Shown piece by piece: positions 54,520 through 63,724 of a stretch of DNA of 64,000 nucleotides. Every line of letters starts with the position of its first letter. Position 1 is the stretch's first letter. The stretch comes from Bradyrhizobium septentrionale (GTDB taxonomy: Bacteria; Pseudomonadota; Alphaproteobacteria; Rhizobiales; Xanthobacteraceae): the NCBI RefSeq assembly GCF_011516645.4, contig NZ_CP088285.1, positions 2,808,501-2,872,500 on the forward strand, read 5' to 3'. Under the pieces are notes generated by a model. It had not been told where the DNA came from, did no database searches, and saw only the letters and a list, made by a program, of their open reading frames with translations. The translations under genes and the position numbers were made by a program.

Positions 54520-56403
54520 TCAGGCGGAGGCCTTGGCTGATTTCCGTCGCGCCTCGCGCCGCAGATAGGCGGCCAAAATGCCAAGCGCCGCCGGCGTCAT
54601 GCCGTCGATCCGACCCGCCTGCCCGACCGTCCGCGGCTGCGCCTTCTCAAGCTTGGCGCGCGCTTCATTCGAGAGACCCGGCACGTCGGCATAGTCGACA
54701 TCGGTCAGAACCAGGCCCTCATCGCGCCGGAAGGCGTCGACGTCAGCGGTCTGGCGCTTCAGATAGACATCGTATTTGGCATCGATCTCGAGATGCACCG
54801 CGATAGCAGGGTCAATGGCCGACAGCTCGGGCCAGATCGCCTGGACCGCAGGCCACTCAATCTCGGGATAAGCCAGCAGCTCAAACGCCGAGCGGCGGTG
54901 CCCATCGCGGTTGAGCGACAGCCCGTGCTTGGCCGCTTCGTTGGGGGTGATCGCGAGCGACTTCGCCAAGGTCTTGGCGGCCTCCAGTGCCGCCATCTTG
55001 GTCCGGTGACGCTCCGCGCGCGCCGTTCCGACGCATCCGAGTGCGATACCCTTGTCGGTCAGCCGCTGGTCGGCATTGTCGGCCCGCAGCGTCAGCCGAT
55101 ATTCGGCGCGCGAGGTGAACATCCGATAGGGTTCGGTGATCCCGCGGGTCACGAGGTCATCGATCATCACCCCGAGATAGCCGTCGGCGCGGTCGAACAC
55201 GATCGGATCGGCCCCACCGGCCGCCTGCGCAGCATTGAGCCCGGCGACGATGCCCTGCCCCGCCGCCTCCTCATAACCTGTTGTGCCATTGATCTGGCCA
55301 GCCAGGAAAAGCCCGCGCAGACGCTTGGTCTGCAGGGTCGGATCGAGCTCGCGGGGATCGACGTGGTCGTACTCGATCGCATAGCCCGGCCGGACCATCT
55401 TCACCCGCTCGAGGCCGGGGATGCTCGCGAGGATCGCGAGCTGGACCTCCTCCGGCAGCGAGGTCGAGATTCCGTTGGGATAGACCGTGGTGTCGTCGAG
55501 CCCTTCCGGCTCCAGGAAGATCTGATGGCCGTCGCGATCGCCGAAGCGGACGATCTTGTCCTCGATCGAGGGGCAATAGCGCGGTCCGGAGCTCTTGATC
55601 TGGCCGGAATACATCGGCGAACGATGCACATTGGCCCGGATCACCTCGTGCGTCGCCGGCGTGGTCCGGGTGATGCCGCACTGGATCTGCGCCGTCGTGA
55701 TCCGGTCCGTCATCACCGAAAACGGCTCCGGAGGATCGTCCCCGGGCTGCATTTCGACCGCGGACCAGTCGATCGTGGTGCCGTCCAGGCGCGGCGGCGT
55801 CCCGGTCTTGAGCCGGCCGAGCACAAATCCGGCCCGCTCGAACGAGGCAGATAGGCCCATGGCCGGCGCTTCGCCGACCCGGCCCGCCGGCCAGTTCTTC
55901 TCGCCGAGATGGATCAGGCCACGCAGGAAGGTGCCGGTCGTGATGACAACCGCACCCGCCGAAAGCTCGCGGCCGTCACCCAGGCGAATGCCGGTGACGC
56001 GGCCATCAACGACGATCAGCTCGTCTGCCTCGCCTTCGATGACGCTCAGGTTCGCGGTCTCGGTGATCGCCGCCTGCATCGCGGCGGCATAGAGCTTGCG
56101 GTCGGCCTGGGCCCGGGGGCCGCGGACTGCCGGGCCCTTGCGGCGATTGAGCATGCGGAACTGGATGCCGCCGGCGTCGGCGACCCGGCCCATCAGGCCG
56201 TCCAGAGCGTCGACCTCGCGGACCAGATGGCCCTTGCCGAGCCCGCCGATGGCCGGATTGCAGGACATCGCGCCGATGGTCGCAAACCGATGGGTCACAA
56301 GGGCGGTCTTCGCGCCCATCCGGGCAGACGCGCTCGCGGCCTCGCAGCCGGCATGGCCGCCGCCGATGACGATGACGTCAAATGAGTCTGCCCTGGAAGT
56401 CAT
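54520..56403 (-). CDS. mnmG: tRNA uridine 5-carboxymethylaminomethyl enzyme MnmG (GidA)
   Basis: 627 residues from the ATG at 56403. FAD-binding [20 protein letters not shown] at about 10-29, then [36 protein letters not shown] and the second FAD region [20 protein letters not shown]. With MnmE it modifies the wobble uridine of several tRNAs. The C terminus ([15 protein letters not shown]) is complete. The order mnmE-mnmG-rsmG-parA-parB is the classical origin-proximal cluster. Confidence 0.97.
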   Translation of the reverse strand: MTSRADSFDVIVIGGGHAGCEAASASARMGAKTALVTHRFATIGAMSCNPAIGGLGKGHLVREVDALDGLMGRVADAGGIQFRMLNRRKGPAVRGPRAQADRKLYAAAMQAAITETANLSVIEGEADELIVVDGRVTGIRLGDGRELSAGAVVITTGTFLRGLIHLGEKNWPAGRVGEAPAMGLSASFERAGFVLGRLKTGTPPRLDGTTIDWSAVEMQPGDDPPEPFSVMTDRITTAQIQCGITRTTPATHEVIRANVHRSPMYSGQIKSSGPRYCPSIEDKIVRFGDRDGHQIFLEPEGLDDTTVYPNGISTSLPEEVQLAILASIPGLERVKMVRPGYAIEYDHVDPRELDPTLQTKRLRGLFLAGQINGTTGYEEAAGQGIVAGLNAAQAAGGADPIVFDRADGYLGVMIDDLVTRGITEPYRMFTSRAEYRLTLRADNADQRLTDKGIALGCVGTARAERHRTKMAALEAAKTLAKSLAITPNEAAKHGLSLNRDGHRRSAFELLAYPEIEWPAVQAIWPELSAIDPAIAVHLEIDAKYDVYLKRQTADVDAFRRDEGLVLTDVDYADVPGLSNEARAKLEKAQPRTVGQAGRIDGMTPAALGILAAYLRREARRKSAKASA

Positions 56404-56501
56404 GACGGGACTTCTATCGCGGAGTGATGAAAGCCGGAAGAACGAAGTTGGGGTCGTCAGGCCGAGAGACAAGTCGCTTCGCGCTCAATGACCGACGGTG
56501 G

Positions 56502-56517
56502 TGTTTCACCTGAAACA
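56502..56517. promoter_or_regulatory. parS-like site 3 (degenerate)
   Basis: TGTTTCACCTGAAACA differs from the parS consensus at one central base and so is no longer fully symmetric. Confidence 0.65.
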
Positions 56518-56537
56518 GCACAACAACGCGACGCGAT

Positions 56538-56553
56538 TGTTTCACGTGAAACG
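56538..56553. promoter_or_regulatory. parS site 4 (mnmE-mnmG gap)
   Basis: TGTTTCACGTGAAACG matches parS at 15 of 16 bases. Confidence 0.88.
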
Positions 56554-56584
56554 GGACCAGGGTTCGTTAACCAGATCGAAACCA

Positions 56585-56600
56585 TGTTTCACGTGAAACA
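56585..56600. promoter_or_regulatory. parS site 5 (mnmE-mnmG gap)
   Basis: TGTTTCACGTGAAACA is a perfect parS, 11 bases downstream of the mnmE stop. With sites 3 and 4 it fills the mnmE-mnmG intergenic region. Confidence 0.92.
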
Positions 56601-56611
56601 GAAGGGTGCCG

Positions 56612-57937
56612 CTACTTCCCGACGCAGAATTCGCGAAAGATGACGTCCAGGATGTCCTCGACATCGACCCGACCGAGCAGACGGCCCAGAGAATAGGCCG
56701 CCCTTCGGAGTTCCTCGGCGGCGAGTTCCTCGCCCTGCCCGACCACGTCGATGCTGCGCTGGAGAGATTCGACCGTCTCCTGGAGCAATCCGCGCTGCCG
56801 AGTCCGGCTGATCAAACCGCCTTCGCTGGTCGCAAAATAGTCGTGAGCGAAACCGACCAGTGCGGCGATGAGCTCGGAGAGGCCGTCGCCGCGGGCAGCC
56901 GAGATCCTGAATTCGGGGTAATTGCCACCCTCACCCGACGGAGCCCTGACGAGGTCAATCTTGTTTCGTACCAACCAGGTCGGCGTCGTTCCGCCATGCC
57001 CGACCTTGGCGCCGCCGCTGTCGGCCAGCCACAGCACGAGATCGGCCTCCGAGGCGCGGGCCCGGGCGCGGCGGACGCCCTCCTGCTCGACCGGGTCATT
57101 GGTCTCGCGGATCCCTGCGGTGTCGATCACCGTGACCGGATAGCCGTCGAGATCGAGCTGCACCTCGATCACATCCCGCGTCGTGCCGGCATGCGGCGAG
57201 ACGATCGCGACCTCGCGCCGGGCGAGCTGATTGATCAGGGTCGATTTGCCGACGTTCGGCGGGCCGGCGATCGCGACCACCAGGCCGTCGCGCAGCCGCT
57301 CGCTTTGCCCCTGCCCCGCAAGGACTTGCTTGATTTCATCATGCAGCGCCCCGATCCGCTCGAGCGCCGGCGCGATCAGCTCCGCCGGCACGTCGCCTTC
57401 GTCTGAAAAATCGATCCCGGCCTCGATCAGCGCCGACGCCGCGATGATCCGCTCGCGCCAGTCCCGCGCGCGATCGCCGAGCAAACCCTTCAGCTGCCGC
57501 AGCGCCTGGCGCCGCTGACGGTCGGTGTCGGCGTGGATCAGATCATCGAGGCCTTCGGCCTCGGTCAGGTCGAGCTTGCCGTTCTCGAATGCCCGCCGCG
57601 TGAACTCGCCGGGCTCGGCCGCCCGCACATTCTCGAATCCCGCGATCGCGTCGAACATCGCCGACAAAACCGCGCGTCCGCCATGGACATGGAATTCGGC
57701 GACGTCCTCGCCGGTGGCACTTGCCGGCCCTGGAAACCACAACACGACTGCGTCATCGATCGGCTGTTGCCTCGAATCGCGGAGCAGCGCCCGGGTCGCC
57801 ATTCGCGGAACCGGCATCTTGCCGGCCAAGCCGACAATGACCGACTCGGCCATTGGGCCAGACAGCCTGATGATGGCGATCGCACTCGGTGGCCGTCCGG
57901 AGGACAGCGCAAAGATGGTTTGGTCGTGCGGATGCAT
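56612..57937 (-). CDS. mnmE: tRNA modification GTPase MnmE (TrmE)
   Basis: 441 residues. The N-terminal formyl-THF-binding domain starts with [20 protein letters not shown]; the G domain has [17 protein letters not shown] (about 224-240), the [12 protein letters not shown] switch, DTAG and NKID; the C terminus ends FREFCVGK, giving the conserved Cys of the C-x-G-K motif. It works with MnmG on tRNA wobble uridine. The ATG at 57937 yields the usual [14 protein letters not shown]. It is the first gene of the leftward cluster after rho. Confidence 0.97.
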   Translation of the reverse strand: MHPHDQTIFALSSGRPPSAIAIIRLSGPMAESVIVGLAGKMPVPRMATRALLRDSRQQPIDDAVVLWFPGPASATGEDVAEFHVHGGRAVLSAMFDAIAGFENVRAAEPGEFTRRAFENGKLDLTEAEGLDDLIHADTDRQRRQALRQLKGLLGDRARDWRERIIAASALIEAGIDFSDEGDVPAELIAPALERIGALHDEIKQVLAGQGQSERLRDGLVVAIAGPPNVGKSTLINQLARREVAIVSPHAGTTRDVIEVQLDLDGYPVTVIDTAGIRETNDPVEQEGVRRARARASEADLVLWLADSGGAKVGHGGTTPTWLVRNKIDLVRAPSGEGGNYPEFRISAARGDGLSELIAALVGFAHDYFATSEGGLISRTRQRGLLQETVESLQRSIDVVGQGEELAAEELRRAAYSLGRLLGRVDVEDILDVIFREFCVGK

Positions 57938-58238
57938 CGCCTATTTCTTCCAGCAAATCGGCAAAGGCAATGCCGCTTCCATTTCGCAAGCAATATCGCA
58001 ATATGCTGCGGTGCAGCATGATCGAATTTCGTTGCTGCCGCCGCGCAGCAATCATGCTGCACTAGCGCCGGCCTGGGTCACACCTGTGCGACAGAAATAT
58101 AAATTATATCATACAGTTGTATAAATATTCGACGCGCCGAAACGACCCAATCTATGCTGCACCCAGCTGCAGCAAATCCGCAGCATAAAAAAAGGCGCCC
58201 CGCTTGTGCGGAGCGCCCTATCCATTTCGGCCGTGGCC
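57938..58238. other. mnmE promoter region with inverted repeats and rho terminator
   Basis: GTGCAGCATGAT (58011-58022) and ATCATGCTGCAC (58051-58062) form a 12-base perfect inverted repeat; further ATGCTGCA-like words occur at 58002, 58154 and 58181. An AT-rich stretch (about 58097-58127, ATAAATTATATCATACAG) is available as promoter. The rho terminator is at 58187-58218. No gene is seen. Confidence 0.6.
58187..58218 (-). terminator. Terminator of rho
   Basis: On the minus strand, GGGCGCTCCGC pairs with GCGGGGCGCC across a 4-base loop, followed by seven T residues. It begins 20 bases after the rho stop codon. Confidence 0.9.
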
Positions 58239-59504
58239 TCAGGTGTTCATGGAATCGAAGAATTCCGAGTTGCTCTTCGTGTTCCGGAGCTTGTCGAGCA
58301 GGAAGTCGATCGCGTCCATGGTGCCCATCGGATTGAGGATGCGGCGCAGGACGTACATCTTCTTCAGCACCTGCGGATCGGTGATGAGTTCCTCCTTGCG
58401 GGTGCCGGAGCGGGCAATATCGATCGCCGGGAAGGTCCGCTTGTCCGAGACCTTGCGGTCGAGGATCAGCTCGGAGTTACCCGTACCCTTGAACTCTTCG
58501 AAGATGACTTCGTCCATGCGGCTGCCGGTATCGACCAGCGCGGTCGCGATGATGGTCAGCGAACCGCCCTCCTCGATGTTGCGCGCAGCACCGAAGAACC
58601 GCTTCGGGCGCTGCAACGCGTTGGCGTCGACACCGCCGGTCAGCACCTTGCCGGATGACGGCACCACGGTGTTGTAGGCGCGGCCAAGGCGCGTGATCGA
58701 ATCGAGCAGGATCACGACATCACGGCCGTGCTCGACGAGGCGCTTCGCCTTCTCGATCACCATCTCCGCGACCTGGACGTGACGCACCGCGGGTTCGTCG
58801 AAGGTCGACGACACCACTTCGCCCTTCACCGAGCGCTGCATGTCCGTGACTTCTTCCGGACGTTCGTCGATCAAAAGCACGATCAGATAGCAGTCGGGAT
58901 GATTGGCGGTGATGGAGTGCGCGATGTTCTGCATCAGCACCGTCTTGCCGGTGCGCGGCGGCGCCACGATCAGCGCGCGCTGGCCCTTGCCGATCGGCGC
59001 GACGATATCGATCACGCGTGCTGAAAGGTCTTTCTTGGTAGAATCCTCAAGCTCCATGCGGAAACGCTGATTGGGAAACAGCGGCGTGAGGTTGTCGAAA
59101 TTGACCTTGTGCTTCGACTTTTCCGGGTCTTCGAAATTGAGCGTGTTGACCTTCAGCAGCGCGAAATAGCGTTCGCCTTCCTTCGGGCTGCGAATGTGGC
59201 CTTCGATCGTGTCGCCGGTGCGCAGGCCGAAACGGCGGATCTGCGACGGCGAAACGTAGATATCGTCGGGGCCGGGCAAATAGTTCGCATCGGGCGAACG
59301 AAGAAAGCCGAAGCCGTCGGACAGCACCTCGACAACGCCTTCACCGATGATGTCGGTCTCGGCGATCGCGAGCTGCTTGAGAATTGCGAACATCAGCTCC
59401 TGCTTGCGCATGGTGCTGGCATTCTCGACCCCGTTCTCTTCCGCGAACGAGACGAGCTCGGCCGGCGTTTTTGATTTGAGGTCCTGGAGTTTGATTTCCC
59501 GCAT
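58239..59504 (-). CDS. rho: Transcription termination factor Rho
   Basis: A 421-residue hexameric RNA helicase, normal length. The N-terminal Rho_N helices ([20 protein letters not shown]) precede a cold-shock RNA-binding domain ([19 protein letters not shown], about 60-80); Walker A is [13 protein letters not shown] (about 180); Walker B and Q-loop regions [14 protein letters not shown] and [17 protein letters not shown] are intact. It ends many unstable transcripts. It is a single-gene unit in this position between hemJ and mnmE, a common alphaproteobacterial arrangement. An intrinsic terminator follows it. Confidence 0.98.
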   Translation of the reverse strand: MREIKLQDLKSKTPAELVSFAEENGVENASTMRKQELMFAILKQLAIAETDIIGEGVVEVLSDGFGFLRSPDANYLPGPDDIYVSPSQIRRFGLRTGDTIEGHIRSPKEGERYFALLKVNTLNFEDPEKSKHKVNFDNLTPLFPNQRFRMELEDSTKKDLSARVIDIVAPIGKGQRALIVAPPRTGKTVLMQNIAHSITANHPDCYLIVLLIDERPEEVTDMQRSVKGEVVSSTFDEPAVRHVQVAEMVIEKAKRLVEHGRDVVILLDSITRLGRAYNTVVPSSGKVLTGGVDANALQRPKRFFGAARNIEEGGSLTIIATALVDTGSRMDEVIFEEFKGTGNSELILDRKVSDKRTFPAIDIARSGTRKEELITDPQVLKKMYVLRRILNPMGTMDAIDFLLDKLRNTKSNSEFFDSMNT

Positions 59505-59707
59505 TGGGGTCGTCCTGTGAGGAAGTAAGTAGGGAAGGGGTGCGAGGTGGCTTGGAAAAAGCGGACGCCAAAGGAAGGTCCGCAGGTCTCAGCCAGGAAA
59601 GTGCCGTTTGGGCTTCAAACCTGATGCGGCGCCGGCCCGAAAAGAACCGAAACGCGACCACATCCGCCTGCGTGGGGTGGGATAAAACCTATATAGAAAA
59701 TCGATCC

Positions 59708-59725
59708 GTCCTTCGCAAGAAGGAC
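59708..59725. other. Small hairpin downstream of hemJ
   Basis: GTCCTTC (59708-59714), GCAA, GAAGGAC (59719-59725) is a 7-bp stem with a GCAA-type tetraloop between hemJ and rho. There is no immediate T-run on the minus strand, so it is a weak terminator candidate or an mRNA stabiliser. Confidence 0.4.
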
Positions 59726-59754
59726 TGAAGCATGCTTCCTGGGCATCGCGATGT

Positions 59755-60180
59755 CTAGAACGGCTTCACGACCACCATGATCACGATCAGGATCATCAGA
59801 AGCGTCGGCACCTCGTTGATAATGCGGTAGAATTTCTGGCTACGCTGATTCCGGTCGGCGGCGAAATCCTTCACGCAGCGGGACAAAAAGCCGTGGATAC
59901 CCGACATGACGAGCACCAGCGTAAATTTGACGTGAAACCAGCCCGAAAGGTACCAGTGTCCGGCCCAGGCCAGATAAAGCCCGGCCAGCCAGGTCACGAT
60001 CATCGCCGGGTTGATGATTGCCTTCAAAAGCCGCCGCTCCATGACCTTGAAGGTCTCGGACTGCTTCGAGCCGGCTTCGGCCTCGCAATGATAGACGAAC
60101 AGCCGCGGCAAATAGAGCATGCCCGCCATCCAGGAGATCACGGCAATGACGTGCAGCGCCTTGATCCAGTCGTACAACAT
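59755..60180 (-). CDS. hemJ: Protoporphyrinogen IX oxidase HemJ (UPF0093)
   Basis: A 141-residue membrane protein of the HemJ family, with four helices and the conserved N-terminal WIKALHVIAVISWMAGMLYL that holds the heme-binding histidine, then LPRLFVYHCEAE, MIVTWLAGLYLAW and VKFTLVLVMSGIHGFLS. HemJ oxidises protoporphyrinogen in heme synthesis. It corresponds to the small membrane protein gene that lies by hemE at alphaproteobacterial origins; hemE itself is not adjacent here. Upstream lies the 446-base oriC candidate. Confidence 0.94.
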   Translation of the reverse strand: MLYDWIKALHVIAVISWMAGMLYLPRLFVYHCEAEAGSKQSETFKVMERRLLKAIINPAMIVTWLAGLYLAWAGHWYLSGWFHVKFTLVLVMSGIHGFLSRCVKDFAADRNQRSQKFYRIINEVPTLLMILIVIMVVVKPF

Positions 60181-60626
60181 CGCAGTGATGCCTTTCAGGG
60201 AGCAGTTCGGGCGGGCTCGGCGTTGCGAGCAATGCGCTGCAAGCGAGGGACGGATACATATCCGCTCACACGGCTTTCCTAAAACTAATTAAGTTTAGAA
60301 TCTAAGGTTTGAGTCTAAGTGGCGGTGAATTTGACTCATGCAACGCGATCCAGCGGTTCTTGCGGGCTTGTTCACATCCCTCAACATTGCGGCCGGCCGA
60401 GACGGGTATCCGGAATCTGTTCCTTGACTCAATCGGTTGCGCACCTCCGTGGCCAGCTTATCAAGAGACAAATCCACACCGGTTCACTATCATCCTTGCC
60501 ATGACCTCGACTTGTCCTTTTCGGCAGTGCTGTGAAGAAAGGGGCGAGATATACAGGGGCCGGGCGGCGGACCCGGATTCTTCTCCTCGACCTCCACAGG
60601 GATTCACAGGATAGACAGGGGCTCTG
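60181..60626. other. Candidate chromosomal replication origin (oriC)
   Basis: 446 bases between divergent hemJ and ppsR, the place where transcription changes direction. Seven GANTC (CcrM methylation) sites lie at 60298, 60311, 60333, 60413, 60427, 60576 and 60601, many more than chance at this GC content. An AT-rich patch covers about 60276-60318 (CTAATTAAGTTTAG). DnaA-box-like 9-mers include TTGTTCACA at 60368 and AAATCCACA at 60471, plus TCCACAGG and TTCACAGG near 60592-60609. parS sites lie 3.6-6 kb to the left. Confidence 0.7.
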
Positions 60627-61463
60627 GTGCCGACGACCTCCAACTATTTCCACCTGCATCTGGTGTCTGATTCGACCGGCGAGACGCTGATCACGGTGGC
60701 GCGCGCGGTCGCCGCGCAATACGCCAACGTGACGGCTGTCGAGCATGTCTATCCGCTGGTGCGGAGCCAGAAGCAGCTCGATCGCGTGCTCGACGAGATC
60801 GAGGAATCGCCCGGCATCGTCCTGTTCACGCTGCTGGAGAAGGACCTGGTCGGCCGGCTCGAGGGCAAGTGCAAGGAAATCAACGTTCCGAGCCTGTCGA
60901 TCATCGGGCCGGTGATGCAGTTGTTCGAGGCGTATCTGGGCGCCGCGACGACCGGACGTGTCGGCGCACAGCACGTTCTCAACGCGGAATATTTCGCCCG
61001 GATCGACGCGCTGAACTACACGATGATCCATGACGACGGTCAGCATGTCGAAGGCCTCGAGGACGCCGACGTCGTCCTGGTCGGCGTGTCCCGCACCTCG
61101 AAGACGCCGACCTCGATCTATCTCGCCAACCGCGGCATCCGCACCGCGAATGTGCCGCTGGTGCCGGGCATCCCGCTGCCGCACCAGCTCGAGACCCTGA
61201 AGAAGCCCTTGGTGGTCAGTCTGCATGCGACGCCCGAGCGCTTGATCCAGGTCCGGCAGAACCGCTTGCTGACGATGGGCGACCGCGACAACGACACCTA
61301 CATCGACAAGCAGGCGGTGGCCGACGAGGTCGCGTTTGCGCGGCGCCTGAGCGCGAAGTTCAACTGGGCGCTGCTCGACGTGACGCGGCGTTCGATCGAG
61401 GAGACGGCGGCCGCGATCATGAAGCTCTATAACGACCGCCAGCGCGCACGGCCGTCGGAGTGA
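60627..61463 (+). CDS. ppsR: Pyruvate,phosphate dikinase regulatory protein (PPSR/DUF299 kinase-pyrophosphorylase)
   Basis: A 278-residue bifunctional kinase/phosphorylase of the DUF299 family, with a GTG start giving [20 protein letters not shown]. The phosphate-binding loop is [19 protein letters not shown] (about 149-167), and [11 protein letters not shown] and the C-terminal [14 protein letters not shown] are conserved. It phosphorylates PPDK or PEP synthase to switch it off. The gene next to the origin in Caulobacter and Rickettsia (RP001) is of this family, so its position supports the oriC call to its left. Confidence 0.95.
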   Translation: MPTTSNYFHLHLVSDSTGETLITVARAVAAQYANVTAVEHVYPLVRSQKQLDRVLDEIEESPGIVLFTLLEKDLVGRLEGKCKEINVPSLSIIGPVMQLFEAYLGAATTGRVGAQHVLNAEYFARIDALNYTMIHDDGQHVEGLEDADVVLVGVSRTSKTPTSIYLANRGIRTANVPLVPGIPLPHQLETLKKPLVVSLHATPERLIQVRQNRLLTMGDRDNDTYIDKQAVADEVAFARRLSAKFNWALLDVTRRSIEETAAAIMKLYNDRQRARPSE

Positions 61464-61473
61464 TCAGAACACG

Positions 61474-62082
61474 ATGAGCATTTGGCGCGGCCCACAGCAG
61501 CTGATCCTCGCGTCCCAGAGCCGCGCGCGAAGGATGCTGCTCGAAAACGCCGGGCTCGATTTCGAGGCGCTGCCCGCCGACATCGACGAGCGCGCGGTGC
61601 AGAAGGATTCCGGCCTTTCCGCGCCGGGCGAGATCGCATCGCTGCTCGCACGCGAGAAGGCGCTGTTCATTTCAAGGCAGAAGCCTGGCCAATATGTCGT
61701 CGGCGCCGATCAGACCCTGGCACTGGGGCAGCGGATGTTCAGCAAGCCTACCGGCCGCGCGCAGGCTGGCGAGCAGCTTGGCCTGCTTGCCGGGCAGACC
61801 CACGAGCTGCATTCAGCCGTCGCGGTGGCGCGTGACGGAAGGGCTCTGTTCGACGACGTGAGCGTGGCCCGCATGACGATGCGGCGGCTCGCGGCCGGCG
61901 AGATCGAGGTCTATCTCGACCAGGCCGGGGCGGCGGTGACGACCAGCGTCGGCGCCTACCAGCTCGAGGGTCTGGGCGTGCATCTGTTCGAGCGGATCGA
62001 AGGCGACCATTTCACCATCCTCGGCCTGCCGCTATTGTCGCTGCTTGCGTTCCTGCGCCGCGAGAAGCTGCTTGCGGTGTGA
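61474..62082 (+). CDS. maf: Maf-family nucleotide pyrophosphatase
   Basis: A 202-residue Maf protein: LILASQSRARRMLLENAGLD (residues 10-29), ADIDERAVQKDSG, YVVGADQTLALG with the catalytic aspartate, and GAYQLEGLGVHLFERIEGDH near the C terminus. Maf hydrolyses modified or non-canonical nucleoside triphosphates and may affect septum formation. It begins 10 bases after ppsR. Many relatives carry aroE next; here coaE follows directly. Confidence 0.95.
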   Translation: MSIWRGPQQLILASQSRARRMLLENAGLDFEALPADIDERAVQKDSGLSAPGEIASLLAREKALFISRQKPGQYVVGADQTLALGQRMFSKPTGRAQAGEQLGLLAGQTHELHSAVAVARDGRALFDDVSVARMTMRRLAAGEIEVYLDQAGAAVTTSVGAYQLEGLGVHLFERIEGDHFTILGLPLLSLLAFLRREKLLAV

Positions 62083-62109
62083 GGCGCATGATGACGGAGA
62101 GATGCTGAA

Positions 62110-62142
62110 CCGATGTTGATGCGATGTTGATCCGATGTTGAT
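62110..62142. repeat. Triple 11-bp tandem repeat at the coaE start
   Basis: CCGATGTTGAT occurs three times with an 11-base period from about 62110 to 62142. Each copy contains an ATG (62113, 62124, 62135), and only the third opens the coaE frame; the first two open five-codon frames that end at TGA. Confidence 0.75.
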
Positions 62143-62734
62143 TCTTGGACTGACCGGCTCGATCGGGATGGGGAAATCCACCACGGCCAAATTATTCATC
62201 GAAGCCGGCGTGCCGGTCTACGACGCCGATGCGGCTGTGCATCAGCTCTACGAAGGCGAAGCCGCGCCGGCGATCGAAGCCGCTTTTCCCGGCACCACCG
62301 CCAATGGCAAGGTCGACCGCGCCAAGCTGTCGGCGCGCGTGGTGCACGACGCTGCGGCGATAAAGCGGCTCGAGCAGATCGTGCATCCGATGCTCGGCGC
62401 GTCGCGGCAGAAATTCTTTGCCGATGCGGAGGTGGCCGGTGCGCCGATCGTCGTGGTCGACATACCGCTGCTGTTCGAGACCGGCGGCGAGAAGCGCGTC
62501 GATGCCGTTGTGGTCGTGACGACCTCGCCGGAACTGCAGCGCGAGCGCGTGCTGGCCCGCGGTACGATGGATGCCGCGAAACTCGACGCCATCATCGCCA
62601 AGCAGATGCCGGACGCCGAAAAACGCAAGCGCGCGGATTTCATCGTGGATACCTCGCACGGACTTGATCCGGTGCGGGCGTGTATCCGCGACATTCTGGC
62701 CGAGGTTGCTAAGATGCCGAAGCGGCGCGTCTGA
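62135..62734 (+). CDS. coaE: Dephospho-CoA kinase
   Basis: A 199-residue P-loop kinase: [19 protein letters not shown] (residues 5-23), [32 protein letters not shown] and [18 protein letters not shown]. It performs the last step of coenzyme A synthesis. The ATG at 62135 lies in the third copy of an 11-bp tandem repeat. There is no strong ribosome site, so the upstream mini-frames might matter. dnaQ begins 28 bases after its stop. Confidence 0.95.
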   Translation: MLILGLTGSIGMGKSTTAKLFIEAGVPVYDADAAVHQLYEGEAAPAIEAAFPGTTANGKVDRAKLSARVVHDAAAIKRLEQIVHPMLGASRQKFFADAEVAGAPIVVVDIPLLFETGGEKRVDAVVVVTTSPELQRERVLARGTMDAAKLDAIIAKQMPDAEKRKRADFIVDTSHGLDPVRACIRDILAEVAKMPKRRV

Positions 62735-62762
62735 TTCGTCGCTTTCCGGATTGCTTCAAATC

Positions 62763-63485
62763 ATGCGCGAAATCGTTCTCGATACCGAAACCACCGGCCT
62801 CGATCCGCTGCGCGGCGACCGGCTGGTCGAGATCGGCTGTGTCGAGATGTTCAACCGCATGCCGACGGGTCAGACCTACCACGTCTACATCAATCCTGAG
62901 CGCGACATGCCGGCGGAAGCGTTCGCCGTGCACGGGCTGTCGACCGAGTTCCTGGCTTCCAAGCCGCTGTTCAATGAAGTGGTCGACGACTTCCTGGCCT
63001 TCATCGGCGATACGCCGCTGGTGATCCACAACGCGTCGTTCGACATCAGCTTCATCAACGCCGAGCTCGACCGTATCAAGCGGCGGGTGATCCCGAAGGA
63101 CCGGCTGGTCGATACGCTGCTGCTGGCGCGCCGCAAGCATCCCGGCGTGTCGAATCGGCTCGACGATCTCTGCTCGCGCTATCAGATCGACAATTCCCGC
63201 CGCACCAAGCACGGCGCGTTGCTCGACGCCGAGTTGCTGGCCGAGGTCTATATCGACCTGATCGGGGCGCGGCAGTCGCAGCTCATCCTGGCGTCGGAAA
63301 CCTCGGATGCGCGTGCGGGCAGCCATGGTGATTCGCCGCGGCGGCAGCGCGAGACCCCGCTGCTGGCGCGCGTCAGCGACGCCGATCGGGAAGCCCACCA
63401 GGCCTTCGTTGCCACGCTCGGCGACAAGCCGATCTGGAATGATTATTTGCCGTCGCCAGCGCCGGCTGAAGCCCCGGCGGCTTGA
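62763..63485 (+). CDS. dnaQ: DNA polymerase III epsilon subunit (proofreading exonuclease)
   Basis: 240 residues from the ATG at 62763 (MREIVLDTETTGLDPLRGD). DEDDh exonuclease motifs: DTETTGLD (Exo I), HNASFDISFINAEL (Exo II), TKHGALLDAELLAEVYIDL (Exo III with the histidine). The C-terminal tail (about 180-240) binds the alpha subunit. It proofreads replication. The frame is open upstream inside coaE, but the ATG at 62763 gives the canonical N terminus. Confidence 0.96.
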   Translation: MREIVLDTETTGLDPLRGDRLVEIGCVEMFNRMPTGQTYHVYINPERDMPAEAFAVHGLSTEFLASKPLFNEVVDDFLAFIGDTPLVIHNASFDISFINAELDRIKRRVIPKDRLVDTLLLARRKHPGVSNRLDDLCSRYQIDNSRRTKHGALLDAELLAEVYIDLIGARQSQLILASETSDARAGSHGDSPRRQRETPLLARVSDADREAHQAFVATLGDKPIWNDYLPSPAPAEAPAA

Positions 63486-63593
63486 ACTCTTAGTTCCGTC
63501 ATCCCCGCGCGGAGGCTTCGCCGTTGTCGCTGGAGGTGCGATAAATTGCTTCGCTTTGCTCGCACTGACAGGGATGGCGCGGCGCGCAGTTCC

Positions 63594-63694
63594 GTCATCC
63601 TGAGGTGCGAGCTCTTGCGAGCCTCGAAGGATGCACGGCCACCAGCGGAGCCCGTCGATCCTTCGAGACGCGCTACGCGCTCCTCAGGATGACG
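63594..63694. repeat. Large intergenic palindrome
   Basis: GTCATCCTGAGGTGCGAGCT at the left and CGCGCTCCTCAGGATGAC at the right are inverted with a few changes; inner CCTCGAAGGATGCACGGCC and GATCCTTCGAG also pair. It is related to 28558-28660 and lies between convergent dnaQ and secB. Confidence 0.75.
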
Positions 63695-63724
63695 GGGTTA
63701 GGCGCCGGTATTCTCTGGCTCAGC

